NCBI GenBank assembly: GCA_020912385.1
Contig: CP087208.1
Location: forward strand, 2,294,001-2,358,000
Source: Neofusicoccum parvum
Lineage: Eukaryota; Ascomycota; Dothideomycetes; Botryosphaeriales; Botryosphaeriaceae
DNA: 64,000 nt
Reading direction: 5' to 3'
In this document: positions 35,864 to 47,779 of the stretch, piece after piece
How positions within the stretch are numbered: the first letter of the stretch is position 1
Layout of the letters: every line of letters begins with the position of its first letter
The notes under the pieces: model-generated
The model's database searches: none
The model's input: only the letters and a program-made list of their open reading frames with translations
What the model was told of the DNA's origin: nothing
Made by a program: the position numbers and the translations under genes

Positions 35864-36676
35864 TCAAACTAGCGAAGGCTTCTTCTTAATGCCCAGCGCG
35901 GAGCTGAGATCCTTCTTCTTTTTCACCGTCCTCTTGAACGATGGTGGAGGCATAGCAGCCGCGTCGGCAGCAGCGGAAGATGACGAGGACGAGGCAACCG
36001 CCGGTTCCTCAACAGCAGCACTCTCGTCTAGTCGGCGCACCCGCTCGCCATTAGCCGTCTCGAATGCGCGCCTCGCAGCTTCCTCATCCTCCTTCTCCTG
36101 CCTCTCCCTCTCCGCATCGCGCGGGTCCTTCTCCACTTTCGCCTCAGCCACGAATTCGCCTCTCTCGACCCTCGCATTCCGGGTGCGGATCTCGTCCAGG
36201 GCATCTGCGATGGCCATTTCGGTCTTCGCATCCAAGGTCTTCGTCTCTAGCTCGGCCATGGCGTCGCGCTCAGCCTCCTCACGCTCCAGACGGTCCAGGC
36301 GCTCCTCGTCCGTCTCCTGGTTCAGCTTCTCCTCGCGCCAGGGCTCGAAGTTGCGCTTGGCGCCTCTCTCACTCGTGTAGTCCATATTCCGGGGGTCCGT
36401 CTTGAAGGTGATCTCGGCGCTGCAGCGCGTGCAGCGGATGTAGAAGCGGTAGATCTTGATTGCATAGTACGACTCGTCGGTGGTCTCCTTCCGCGCGTTG
36501 AACTTGCGACCTTTGTAGATGAACTCTCCGCATGCGGTGCACTTCATGGAGAAGGGGGCCATGAGGCGCACGGTCTGGACCTTCGGGCCAGCATCCTTTG
36601 GCTTGCGCTGCCGCGTGAGCTTGCTCGGGTCGAAGTCTGGCGGGTAGTACTTGGAGAGCACTTTGCGTTCGGACAT
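35864..36676 (-). CDS. YJU2: Splicing factor Yju2 (CCDC94/Cwc16 family)
   Basis: A single exon encodes 270 residues. Yju2 joins the spliceosome with the Prp19 complex and promotes branching in step 1. The N-terminus [20 protein letters not shown] is nearly invariant in the family and fixes the start. A zinc-binding set of four cysteines is visible: C46 and C49 in [20 protein letters not shown], and C82 and C85 in [16 protein letters not shown]. Then come [17 protein letters not shown] and a long charged coiled coil ([15 protein letters not shown] onward). The C-terminus is Ser/Ala rich and ends in a lysine-rich tail ([19 protein letters not shown]). It is divergent from CDC16 with 329 bases between the starts. 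Confidence 0.96.
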   Translation of the reverse strand: MSERKVLSKYYPPDFDPSKLTRQRKPKDAGPKVQTVRLMAPFSMKCTACGEFIYKGRKFNARKETTDESYYAIKIYRFYIRCTRCSAEITFKTDPRNMDYTSERGAKRNFEPWREEKLNQETDEERLDRLEREEAERDAMAELETKTLDAKTEMAIADALDEIRTRNARVERGEFVAEAKVEKDPRDAERERQEKEDEEAARRAFETANGERVRRLDESAAVEEPAVASSSSSSAAADAAAMPPPSFKRTVKKKKDLSSALGIKKKPSLV

Positions 36677-37005
36677 GGCGGCGGTGTGTTGCGAAGGACG
36701 CGGCGAGGAGTCGAGCAGAAGCCAAGGACGCGGGGAGCGGCGGCCGGTGTGCGTGGCAAGGTGGGAGGAGGTGAGGCGGTGGGTGGGCGCGGGCGGAGGT
36801 GCGGCGGCGACAGCGCGGCAGCAGTGGCAGGCAGATCTGGGCTCAGCCCTACGGCCGCGCCGGGTAGGGCCGAGGCGCGCAGGCGGTGGCGGGCAGTCGC
36901 GAGCTCGGGCGCCGCGCGTGTTGATGTTGACGGGCAAAACACCAAACACCGTCATCGCGGGCTCCCCTCCATGGCTCCGCTGCGACCCGCGCTCCACCCG
37001 CGCAC
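36677..37005. promoter_or_regulatory. Divergent promoter YJU2 / CDC16
   Basis: A 329-base, GC-rich stretch between two divergent housekeeping genes must contain both promoters. An ATG at 36971 lies upstream of the CDC16 start in another frame and overlaps it, so it could act as a short upstream open frame. Confidence 0.55.
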
Positions 37006-38923
37006 ATGGAGAAGTTCCTGAGCGAGTGGCGCCAGGACGCCCTGAACAAGCACCAGTACGAGTCTGCCATCTTCATCGCCGACAAGCTCTTCGCCATCAC
37101 CAGTACGCCCGCGACCCGCGCCCGCAGAGCTGCCCGTCCGCTGACCTCCCCGGCCAGACAAGAACGACGATGCATTCTGGCTTGCCCAGGTGCACTTCAC
37201 CACCGGCAGCTATGCCCGCGCCCAGAGCATCCTCTCGCGCTTCGTCTCCAAGACCGACCCTGCCCAGAGCAGCCCGCCCGCCCGCTACCTGCTGGCCCAC
37301 TGCTCCATCAAGCAGAACAAGTTCGACGAGGCCATGCAGGTTCTCGGCGACAAGAACCCCGTGCATCTCATCGCCACCCCCGACAGCGCCCGCAAGAAGC
37401 TGCAGCACGTCGACGCCAACTCGCGCAACGGGCCCGCCCGCCACCACCACAGCAAGGGACTGCGGAGTGATCGTGTCGACCGCAGCGAGGAGCGCGAGCG
37501 CGAGAACATCACCAATATCAAGGCCGAGGCCTGCATGTGCTATCTGCGCGGCGTGTGCTATGCCAAGCAGAATGCCTTCGACCGCGCCAAGGAGTGCTAC
37601 AAGGACGCTGTGCGCATCGACGTGCAGTGCTTCGAGGCCTTTGACCAGCTCATGAAGAACTCGCTCATGTCTCCCGAGGAGGAGCTGCAGTTCCTCGATT
37701 CGCTCGACTTCGAAACTGTCACTGCCGCCGACCCCTCGTCCGCCCAAGAGGCTGCTGAGTTCACCAAGATGCTGTACATGACCCGCTTGTCCAAGTACAA
37801 GAATCCCGACGAATTCACCGCTGCCATCGAGACTCTGTCCACCCACTACAATCTGGCCGGCAACCCTGACATCCTCCTCTCCAAAGCCGAACAGCTCTTC
37901 ACCCAGTGCCGCTTCAACGAGGCGCTTTCTCTGACCTCGTCGATCCTCCAGAAAGACAAGTACAACTTCTCGGCCCTTCCTGTGCACCTCTCCTGTCTGC
38001 ATGAGCTCAGCAATAAGAATGAGCTCTTCCTGCTTTCTCACGATCTCGCCGACACGCATCCCGAAGAGCCGACATCATGGCTTGCAATTGGAGTGTACTA
38101 CCTGACTATCGGGCGCATAGCCGAAGCACGCCGCTTCTTCTCAAAGGCCTCGATGATGGATCCGCACTTTGGCCCTGCCTGGATTGGCTTCGCTCACACT
38201 TTCGCCGCCGAAGGGGAGCACGACCAAGCCATATCCGCATACTCTACCGCCGCCCGTCTCTTCCAGGGCACTCATCTTCCGCAGCTCTTCCTAGGCATGC
38301 AGAACCTTCAGCTCAACAATCTCTCCCTAGCCCACGAATACCTCAACACCGCATATGGTCTCTGCAAAACCGACCCTCTCCTCCTGAACGAGCTCGGCGT
38401 AGTTTTCTACCATCAAGACCACCTCGACTTCGCCATCAAAATGTTCACTCTCGCCCTCACCCTCTCAGAGCAACTCTCACTCGCACCGGCTTCTCCATCG
38501 ATCCTCGCAACCCGTACGAATCTCGGCCACGCCCACCGGCGCGCCGGCAACTGCAACGAAGCGCTCGCTGCCTTTGACGAAGTGCTGCGCCAGGGCGGAA
38601 AGGATGCCGGTATCTTCTGCGCAAAAGGCTTGGTTCTGCTCGAGATGGGCCGCGCATGGGAGGCTGTCCTAGCCCTGCATGAAGCACTTGCGGTTAGCCC
38701 GCAGGATCCCATCGCAACGGACCTGCTTGGGCGCGCTCTCGAGGCGGTAGAGACCGTGGACCTGATGGGCCAGAGTGAAGAGGAAGAGGTCGAGAGAAGG
38801 TTGCGGGGAAGCAAGGTGGAGGTGCGGCGGCGCAATCAACGGCGGCGGCGGATTCGCGAGATTGAGGACTCGATGCAAGAGGCTGCCGCCGATAGCATGG
38901 TGGTTGATGAAGATGAGGGTTAG
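37006..38923 (+). CDS. CDC16: Anaphase-promoting complex subunit Cdc16/Cut9 (APC6)
   Basis: Two exons (37006-37102 and 37158-38923) encode 620 residues. The protein is a TPR superhelix of the APC/C, the ubiquitin ligase that triggers anaphase. TPR units run through most of the chain; the C-terminal ones carry the strongest family match, such as [45 protein letters not shown] sequence, [20 protein letters not shown] and [20 protein letters not shown]. The N-terminal helix [21 protein letters not shown] fits the start. The C-terminus is acidic and basic by turns ([11 protein letters not shown], then [16 protein letters not shown]). A segment at about residues 130-150, [15 protein letters not shown], is a low-complexity insertion. 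Confidence 0.94.
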
Positions 38924-39599
38924 AACGGGGGTCAGGATGGAAGAGTTTCCTTGAATGGCATTGCACGGCGTTAAAGGAGGTGGGAGGCATCGGCTGATGG
39001 ATTGGCTAAAACTTCTCTTGTGTACGGGTGGTAGCTGTTTTGGAAACAACGAGAACACCTTTGATTGAAACAGTCGTGCTTCTAAGCCCCGTGTGATACT
39101 AGCAGAGATAAGCAACTTTTTGCAGAGACTAGTGCCTGACATGAGAGAACCCTGGGCTGAGGGTTGCTTGAAATGAACACCGCTATATCTTTATAATGCC
39201 TTTTTGGGCAGGCTGATACGGTTGAGAGTGGTGTTTATTCAAAGATGTCATACGTTCGTTCCCTCAGAAAGTATCCTTAGCCGTGGCGAATCCTCTGGCG
39301 CCGGCACAGCTGGCTTAGTGCCAACCTGCCCAATATGCTCTCCTTCTCCCCTTAGTTACCGTCGCCTCTCCGCACGCTGGCTGAGAAACGCCAGTGCCCT
39401 CCATTTTCTAATCAAATCAACCACTTCAGACTTTAGTTCGGCGGAACACCGTGCCTTGATCTTAAGCCATGCGTGAAGTCAGCTTCCCTGAGCGACTTTA
39501 TTCCCGTTGTTTGAACGGCTGGTGGCGATTAGTGGATGTGATCGTGAATGTCGGCATGAGGGTCCGGAATGCTCTCATCGCAACCATCTCGTCCATCCT
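38924..39599. other. Convergent intergenic region
   Basis: 3' flanks of the convergent CDC16 and uncharacterised genes. AT-richer than the surroundings. No frame of note. Confidence 0.5.
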
Positions 39600-41051
39600 T
39601 CAGACAGAGTACCTGATCTCGACTTTCACTTCATCAACGTCGTTCACCCAGCCAGGAAACTACCACCGAGCAGGTCAGCAACGTGCGCCCTCTGAAACGC
39701 CCTAGCACTGAGGCAGGAAAGCCTTACCATCGCCCTCGCCCAGATCCCGACCCTGTCTCCAGGCTTCAACACATCCACGAAACCTGTACCGTCCCCGCTC
39801 CCCTCATTCCCATCGTCACTCGCCTCTCCACCCGTCCACTCGTCCCCACTTTTTCGCCACTCCCCTTCGTGTACGGTATACTCCCTGCCCGCTACCACAT
39901 TCGCCTGCACCTTCCACAACACGCCTCTCCTCTCACCCACTTCGCCGTCGACCTCAACCCGCTCGACGCGCTCCACGAAATCCCAGCCAAGCCCGCAAAA
40001 AAGCTCACGCGCGTCCTCTGGGTCGTGGGAGAGGAGGTTACCGATGAGGAAGTGAGGGAAGAACTCGGAAGAGAGAGGAAGGTTGCGTTGCATCATCTGC
40101 TCGATGCGGGATGCGACTTCAGGGTTGAGTGGTGGGCGCGGGATAGAGGGGTCGAGCGGCCGGAGGATGCAGGCGTCGAACCAGGAGGAGGAGCCGCTGT
40201 AGGTTCCTGATGTGTTTTTGTCAGTTGCTTGTGGAGAGATGGGTTGAAGTACCGCTGCTCGTGAGGAGTCGGCTCGGCAGTGGGTAGGAAGGGGAGTGAG
40301 TGTCTGCTTTGATCGCCAGAATATGCCCAACGCCCGAGAGCTACTCCTTCCACCTCATTCGTGCTATAAGCATACATCATCCCAAAACATAAGAGGTACA
40401 GAAAATAGTGAGAAATCGTAGTAATGCGAAATTAGGGACGGCAGATCCAGGAAAGCCAAATGTGTGAGAAAAGAAAAGAAAAACCAACATACCTCTCCTC
40501 CCCACACCCTCGCTCACCCATCCCTGATCCCTACTCCTAGTCCACCACCTGGCTCCCTGCACCTTAACCTTCCGCAGGCCCTCCCACCCCGGCCCCTCCT
40601 CTCCGACCTCCTCATCCGCCGGCACCGCCCCCGTCACCACCACCAACTGCGCGGCCTGGTTCATCCGCGTATCGCTCGACCGCACCACGCCACTACCCCC
40701 GATGCCCACACCCACGCCCACGCCCCCCCTCCCCCTCCCCGCGCTCCCCGACCTCAGCGGCACCGTCCCGACCGCCGTCGTGGTGCCGACAACGATCGGC
40801 CAGTACTGGGCGGCGTCGATGACCAAGTCGACAATCTCGACGGGCAGGCCGAGGCCACGGACGAGGAGAAGGCGGGCGTGCTGGACGTCATACGGGGAAG
40901 GGGTGAAGGCCTGCGTGATGGGGGAGTAGGTGGGCTGCGAGGGGCGGCGGATGGACGAAGGACGGTGAAGGACCGAGGATGGAGAGGTGACGCCGTTGTA
41001 GACGACATCATTCCAGAAGGACTGGAAGGCTGACGTTACGGCCGTGAGCAT
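39600..41051 (-). CDS. Conserved fungal protein of unknown function
   Basis: Three exons (40493-41051, 39728-40206, 39600-39659) encode 365 residues; the first intron is 286 bases, long for this genome. I recognise the overall pattern from hypothetical proteins of filamentous ascomycetes but know no function. Blocks that look conserved are PYDVQHARLLLVRGLGLPVEIVDLVIDAAQYWP (an F-box-like helix pair), WWTRSRDQGW, GTYSGSSSWFDACILRP (across intron 1), WKVQANVVAGREYTVHEGEWR, LKPGDRVGIWARAMFPGWVN (across intron 2) and the final VDEVKVEIRYSV. The C-terminal beta-rich part suggests a ligand or protein binding domain. The Gly/Val-rich stretch at about 110-130 is a low-complexity insert. The start is the first ATG before the conserved region. 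Confidence 0.8.
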
Positions 41052-41822
41052 CGTGGTGTTGTTGTTTGTGTTTTGGGAGACGGATGCGTGGCTGGTGGTG
41101 GCGAGGATCGGGTGGCTGAGAGGCGACAGCCGTTCCGGGAGACGCGACGCGACGGACGGCGGAGTAGTGCTTGCAGGCCCTGCAGATCCCGTGCTCTTCC
41201 CAGTGAATGGCTCCGTGATGGAGGGGTGCGTGCTTCCGTTGAGAAGGCGATGGCGGGCGTGGAGGCCGCGCAGGTGACGTCGTCCCGCTTGCCGCACGTG
41301 CCCTAGCAGTGGTTCCCTTTCTCTGAATGGTTCTCGACTCTGCTCCGCGAAGGGCCTGGGCTGTGGCGTCTGTGATTGCAGACACAGTGCAGCCTTTGCG
41401 CAGGCGGAGCGTCTCTACCAGCGATCAACGATGCCAGGCGTATGTTTTTTGCTGTCTGCTCTTGTGTTGTTCTATCATGCATGTCATCCGCCACCGGCAA
41501 CGCTCAGGATCCATCCCCACAAGGCCGGAAAGAGAAGGCATGCGCCTCGATAGCAATAGCATCACAAGCAGCGACCGTCTGTTACATAAGGCATCGATGA
41601 TGCCGGTCACACACCGAACCATGCCGCACGTTGGATAGGAAGTGGGACACTCTCCTCGAAATCAAAGAACTGCAATAGCGCTCAACCAAACGTCCAGTAT
41701 TTTGCTCCCGTATGATACATTCCCCCCAACCACAGTGACGTTTCAGAAACTCCGGGGCCCGTCCGTCCACCGCACGCACCATCGTTTCTTTTATCGTAGA
41801 ACAAACCCGCCCGAAACTTCGT
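41052..41822. other. Intergenic
   Basis: Promoter of the uncharacterised gene on one side and 3' flank of the p24 gene on the other. Frames are short and unconvincing. Confidence 0.5.
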
Positions 41823-42651
41823 TTACACGTAACCCTTCCGGGCGCCCTGGAAGAAGAAGCGCACGATGAAGACCTGCAGGCCGGCCATAGTGACCATCAT
41901 GACGCCCTCGATGATGCTGAAGTTGAAGATGCGGCGCTCGGTGCTGCGCACGGTGCTGAAGTTGCGGTTCTCGCGCGTGCGGAAGTACTTCTGGTTGCGG
42001 TTGATGGTCGACAGCTGCGACGACAGCTTGAGGATCGACTCCTCCAGCACCGACGTCTGCTCCGGCGACGTGCCCTGCTTGGACGGCAGCTTCGCCCGCG
42101 CCTCCTCGTTCTCGACCTGTGTGTGCCGCGCGTCAGCCGCTGCCCCAATGCGTCTATTCTCCCGTGGCTTACCGCGATCTCAAAGTCAATGATCTTCTCG
42201 GCGAAAGTCGACATTTCGTTGTTGAAGCAGAAGCGGTACTCGCCCGGGTTGTTCGCGGTGAAGACGAAGTCGCCCTGGCGCTCCTTGGTGCCCTCCATCA
42301 CGCTGTACTCGTTGGGGCCGACGACCTCATAGTCGATATCGAAGCTGCCGCCCGATTGGACCTGCAATCACGCCTTCCCGTTAGCATTCGAATGCTCCCT
42401 CAAAGCCTCCCGGACGCCATTTCACCGCGACGCCTGGTCTTGTTTCGATTGGCAGCCAAATTTGCCGAGTGGAGCGGTTGGGAGGAGCGAGGACGTACGG
42501 CGAAGTAGAAAGCCACCTTGGCGCTCTTCTGGTTGACGTGGGCGAAGAAGCACGACTTCTCGTTGGCGGCGAGCTTGTACGTGAGGGCGGTCGAGGACAC
42601 GGCCGTGGCGAAGAAAGCCACCAGGCTCGAGAGCAGCAGCGCGGCGTGCAT
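41823..42651 (-). CDS. p24 (emp24/gp25L) cargo receptor
   Basis: Three exons (42499-42651, 42173-42361, 41823-42116) encode 211 residues, the usual length. A signal peptide (MHAALLLSSLVAFFATAVSS) is followed by the GOLD domain with ALTYKLAANEKSCFF and the second cysteine in EYRFCFNNEMSTF, a lumenal coiled coil (EQTSVLEESILKLSSQLSTI), the RTRENRNFSTVRSTERRIFNFS segment before the membrane, one helix (IIEGVMMVTMAGLQVFIVRFF), and a short tail RFFFQGARKGYV. The FF pair in the tail is a COPII-binding motif. p24 proteins cycle between ER and Golgi and sort GPI-anchored and other cargo. The sequence is closest to the gamma/Erp group, but the exact orthologue is uncertain. Confidence 0.93.
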
Positions 42652-43129
42652 GTTGGCGGTGGGCGTGGTCGGAGGGAAAGTAAGGCAACTGTCGTGCCGG
42701 CTTCGTCGTGGTCGGAGCTCCTGGCGGACAGGTGTCGCGGATTAGGGATCGCGGCTGAACCCCGGCTCATCGCATGCCTGATGCTTGCGCTCTGATTGTC
42801 TGAGCCGCACGGCTACCGCAAACTTTTGTGTCTGAATTAAAGCAAAATAAAGATACCATTGCCCAAATTCTACATGTACCTCTCATAGGCATCCGCGCAA
42901 ACTTGGGGAAGGAGGAGAAGGCGAAGAGGAAGGAAAAGGACGCCATCTCTATGCACTCAACAATAATTCCCTTTACGCTCCCCGCTTCTCCTCAATAACT
43001 GTGTCGCTAATCAATCGTCCCGCAAACAATCCAGGTCGTCGCCCCCGCCCTACCCTGCCGGTCCCCGGCCCTTATTTATCCAGCGCCCATGCAATGATCC
43101 CTGAAACACGCGAACCGCCGACTTGTTCA
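42652..43129. other. Intergenic between two minus-strand genes
   Basis: p24 promoter and the 3' flank of the deubiquitinase gene. No gene. Confidence 0.5.
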
Positions 43130-46100
43130 TCACTTGATGAAAATCGAATCCGACTTGCCCCAGGTAGAGCGCGATTTGTTGACGTGATCCAGGCCGAGCG
43201 AGACGTCGTCATGTCCGCTGATCTTCTCCGAAAGGATGTCGTCTGCACTACACGTCAGAGTACGCTTGATCAACGAGCATTTGTTGCACCTACCGTCTTC
43301 AATGTATTCAGCCTTGGGGAACCCGTTGCTGCCCATCACCATAGCAAATTTGATCTTCTCGAGCTGCTTGCCCTTGATGCTGGTGCGCTTGGAAAGGCGT
43401 TCCTTCGTGTCCTTGAAAGCCTCGCCCTGTGTCTCACATCAGAATCCATTTCGTGCCCGTCTTCGAAAGATAACTTACAGCCTTGACGGTGAAAACAAAC
43501 GGCACGCCGTGCGGCTTGTTCGGTTCCTTGTCAAAGTGGAAGCATGAGATCATGTCGTCTCCAGCTTCGCGGTCCAGCGTTGACTCCTCTTCCGGAATCT
43601 TCTCGGCATACAAAGTTGCAAACTCATGGATGCTCAACGCTCCCTTGTCTCTCGGGATTTCTTGCTTGAAGCGATAGCTCGAACCATCGTAAAGTCGTAC
43701 CTTCGCAGCAGTGGCGTCATCAAACCCAGCCTTCTTCTGTATGCCCTTAACAAGATCCTCCATGGTTCCGTTCTTGGCCACAAGGATGTCGTACGTCTCT
43801 TCCTTTATTATGCCATCGGGCAGCCACGTCACCTTGAAGCTCTTCATTTGGTCCAGTTCGGACAAGCTGTACTCGAGAATTTCGTAGTATAGCGCGTCCA
43901 TCCTCTGCGTGTGCGCATTGCCATAGTTGGGGTAGGTGCTTGGGTAGAGGATTTGAGCGAGCGTCATGTTCGCCGTTCTCTTGACCGGAACTTTGGGCTT
44001 TCCGGTGGAGACGTTGACCGTGCTGAACCGAATATGGGTGGGGTCCACCTTGAGATGCTCGCCCACCTTCGCTGCAAATTGGTCGTATGTCATCTTCTTG
44101 CTCAGCCACATCCAGAAACCCGTGTCTCTTTCCTTGTCGGTCTGGTTCTTTGGTGCAAGCTGCACGTGTACCCGGTTCAGCAGATAATCATAGAATTCTC
44201 TGACGTCGGTGTAACGGCCGGTGGCGGAAATGACAGCCGCTTCCTTTTCGGACAAGGACTTCTGGACAGTGATAATATCACCGTCCTGGATCTCCGACGA
44301 GGCAAGCGTAACCTTGGGCTTCATCTGCTCGATCATGTTCGACTTGATTTCTTCAAACAGCTTCAGGTTCGTTCCAGCTGGGAGGTTGACAAGCTTCAGG
44401 ATCTGAGGAGAGAGGTCCATGACCTTGTCCTGCCATGCTGCGTAAAAAGTACCGATGCCAAAGAGAGTTTGCTGCTCCGGGTCGAAGTACTTCAGATAGA
44501 GCATGATGGGCCTATTGTTGCTGGGGGGAGCTCCGTGAGTATCAATATGTGATTCGCCCCACACAGGGTTGCCCTCCTCATCCTTCTCATCCGTCTGCTC
44601 AATCCAGATCTTGAAGTTTCCGGACTTCGTGCCAAATTTGCTTGCGGCCTCCTCGACAGTCATTTCCGGGAAACCAATGACAGCGTCGGGACGAACAGTT
44701 CCATTTTGGCGGTTGACCATAGCCCACGGGCGAAGAAGTTTAGGGTCAGCGTCAATGTCGTGGGCGACAAGGCTTGTAAAGTCAGCTATGGACATTGTTC
44801 TCAAAACCTTGTACGTCTTTGGAGATGCGTCGCTCTCAACGTCCTTGGTCCACGGCGCTACGTCAAATCCTTGGTGTGCAGTGAAGTTCTTTTCGGTAGC
44901 CACTGAAACGTGGAGGTACAGGTGCATTTCCTCGCGTTCTTTCTTTTTCCTTTCAAAGGCTGCACGCTCTTCTGCGAACTTTTGTGCTGTAAGCTGTTAG
45001 CGTGGAATAATCACAATGGGCTTGTGTGCATACCCAAATGTACAGGAGGCTGCACTTCCTGGTCGTTGAGAAGAATTTGATCTTGGCGGCTCTCCCGGAT
45101 GTACACCAACATGTATGCGCTCATGGACCGCTTGGTTGACCATGTGCGAGTGTAGGGGTTTCGCTGCTGAGCATTTCCATTGACCATATTCGTATAGTCA
45201 CCGCCGAAGTTCTCTTCCAGAGCCTCCTTGATTGTTGCGCGTGTGACGCGGTCGTCGTCGAACTTGAAGTACGGGCTTTCCTTGGTGGGCTTGATGAAGG
45301 CGTAGTAATGGCCGGCGTTGAGGTCACCGCTGTGGACTAGAATGCCATGAAGGTGGTAGAGATAAGGCTCCGAGCGGTCTGCGGTCTCGGACAAATAGGG
45401 CGAGGCATCCCACACTTCAGGGAATTCGTAACGGTCGTTGACTTTCATCATGGCATCTCTGTTGAAGTCGTACTCGAAGCGCTTCAGCTGGAGGTGTAGA
45501 ACGTCCGGGAAGTTCTCGAATATGACGCCCTTCTTGGCATCTTGGAGACCATAGCCTTCGGCGAAGTACTTATTCTCGCCGTCCATGGTCTCGACCTGGA
45601 TATAGTCCTTGAAGCTATCGTCCAGATTCTTATTACCACTAACGTTGAGCTGAATGTCCCAAAAGTCCTCGATGCGCGAAGACTCGTAAGGCACATTAAT
45701 GCAGGAGATGTACGTCTTCATCTTTCCCACGAACATCTTGGCAAGGGCATTCTCAGCCTCGGTACCCTTCATCTTCTCCTCCATGCGCTCCATCAAAATT
45801 CTTGATAGTTCCTGGACGTCCTGCTGCTCGAAGATTTGTCTGGAATCCCATCCGAAAGACGCTGTGAGTTCGTTTGTGGATACCGCAACATTACTGGTTT
45901 GTAGCTGGTAGAAAAGTCTCTGAAGAGCGTAGGCGCTGTTGCTGCGCTCCTGGTCCGACTCGGTGGGTATTTGGTAGACGGCCTTGCGGAAGGCGTTGGT
46001 GAAGTACAGAGACTGCAGGAGGGAATTGAGGTAGCAGGTGGCACCCTGGTTTTTCAGGCCCACCATGCCGGTTTCCTTCTTCGAGTCGTAGTTGATGAAG

Positions 46101-46826
46101 TTGTGCCACAATACACCAGTAGGGTCCTTGATAACCCTGACATATGCAGTGACGTTGGCGCTGTTGTTCTCTACAAGCGGCCGGTCGTGGTCCTCCCAGG
46201 GCGTCTGGAAGAGCTTGCGCAGCTCGGCGAAGCGGGTGAACCCCCAATCACCCTCGTCGCCGGTGAAGCGGTGAGTTGCAGAGTGCTGCACGTAGATGGA
46301 CGGGTCGTTGGGATTCCATAGCACGAGCATGAACTGCACGCAGGCGTACCAGTCCTCGGGCGGCTTGCTCTCGTCGAAGCCCTGCTCGAGGTAGAACGAC
46401 GCATGATCTGTGTTGTTTCCGTAAGGGAAGAATAGTATCCTCCACGGATGGTCTGCACACTTGAACACGGGGCCATGCTCTCTGCGGCCCATAGTCCTCC
46501 ATTCCTTGATCTCCCAGGTGTGTGCGGCTTCTGCCTCGGTCTCCAAGTCTGCAATCTCCGGCATGTAGCGCTTCTTTATGGCGTCGAAGTCGTCGGCACG
46601 AGGCTCGGGCTCTTGCTCGGCCTCGTCCATGGTGTCGTCTGGGGAGATAATGGCGACGTCCTGCTTCTCGTCGTACTCGGCGTCGACGAGCATGTCACTG
46701 CCGAGCTGTCGAGGGCGGCGCGAGCGCAAAAGTAAGCCAGCTGCTGACCAGGGCATGCGGACAAGCCAGAGGGGCGGCTCGAAGAGGGCCTGGGTGCAGG
46801 CGGAAGGGAGGGCTTACCTGGTCCAT
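43130..46826 (-). CDS. UBP15: Ubiquitin-specific protease Ubp15/USP7 (MATH-USP)
   Basis: Five exons (46818-46826, 45034-46705, 43479-44986, 43294-43426, 43130-43242) encode 1144 residues. The domain order is that of USP7: an N-terminal MATH/TRAF domain (about 65-190, HTWEIKEWRTMG to FTRFAELRKLF), a USP catalytic core with the Cys box GLKNQGATCYLNSLLQSLYF (about residue 230), the His box YHLHGILVHSGDLNAGHYYAF (about 470), and C-terminal ubiquitin-like repeats ending in DDVSLGLDHVNKSRSTWGKSDSIFIK. The enzyme removes ubiquitin from substrates; fungal Ubp15 acts in cell cycle, peroxisome export and endocytosis. The first exon codes only for Met-Asp-Gln. It is divergent from the kinase gene at 47780. 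Confidence 0.94.
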
Positions 46827-47779
46827 GGCTGCGGTGGCGTGGGAGAGGTCTCTTGCGGATGACAAGTGAGCTCAGAGCGCAGGCCTGACGTCTGCGCGGG
46901 TGTCGTCACACGAGGCCCGGCAGGAACGGAGCAATGGGCGGCGGGATGCAGGCTTCGGCGGCGTCGCACACGAGGCCGGGGGCTGTTGGATTGCGGTGAG
47001 GAGCGAAGACAGGTGGTGGGCAGGCCTGATCATGTAAAGTTGCAAGCTAAGGTATGCCTCTGGCTCGCTAATGGCGTGGCGGGGAACACAATGACGGAGC
47101 GGGTGGGCGAGGACGTCGAACGGGCCTTTGTCGTCGTCGCCGGAAGCGCCGCGTCGTCCTGCAAGCACGATGGGGCGGCAGGAGTGAGCAGGGAGGCTGT
47201 GAAGCGGACAGGCCGGGAGTGGTCAGTCAGCGCGGGGCTCTGTTTCGCGCGCTGGCCGTGGCTGTTCCCTCGCGCGAGGCTTGGCGGTGTTCTATCTCTA
47301 TCGCGGTCGATCGAGCGGCGGCAGGCCCACGCCCAGCGCCCGCCGCCCGCTGCCCGCTGCCCCAGCCCGAGCTCGGCGGCCTGCTGCTTGCTTCGCTGCT
47401 CCGCCCGCCGCGCCGCAGCACGCGGGCGCACGCCAAGGGGGCGGCCGCAGCAAAGTCGCAGCTCTCCCGCGGCCGGCCAGGTATCGATACGCCGTGCGGC
47501 GCCGCGAGTCAGCGCGCCGCGAAATATCAGGAAGCATGACGCTGCGTGCAGCTAACATCACCCTCACACCACGCCTGTGCGCAGAGCTGTCCGCGGCCAT
47601 CGTCGTCTGGAGCCCGTCTGCAGCGCGCGCCCCGTCCTGCCGTCGCCCGCCCGCCTTAAAGCGCCCTCCCCGCCGGCCACACGCCGCCGCCAACACCGCC
47701 GCCGCTGCTGCGCTCCACACGAGCCACGCCGGTCCGCGAAACATTGCACACGACCCCGCGACCCATTGGCTCCGCAGCG
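46827..47779. other. Divergent promoter region, GC-rich
   Basis: Lies between the divergent UBP15 and pyruvate dehydrogenase kinase-type genes. The middle (about 47280-47720) is very GC-rich and open in several frames, all Arg/Ala-rich and considered spurious. Confidence 0.55.

Noticed and set aside
36651..37655. 334-codon plus-strand frame across the YJU2-CDC16 promoter
   Set aside because: It overlaps both genes out of frame and translates to Arg/Pro/Ser-rich sequence.
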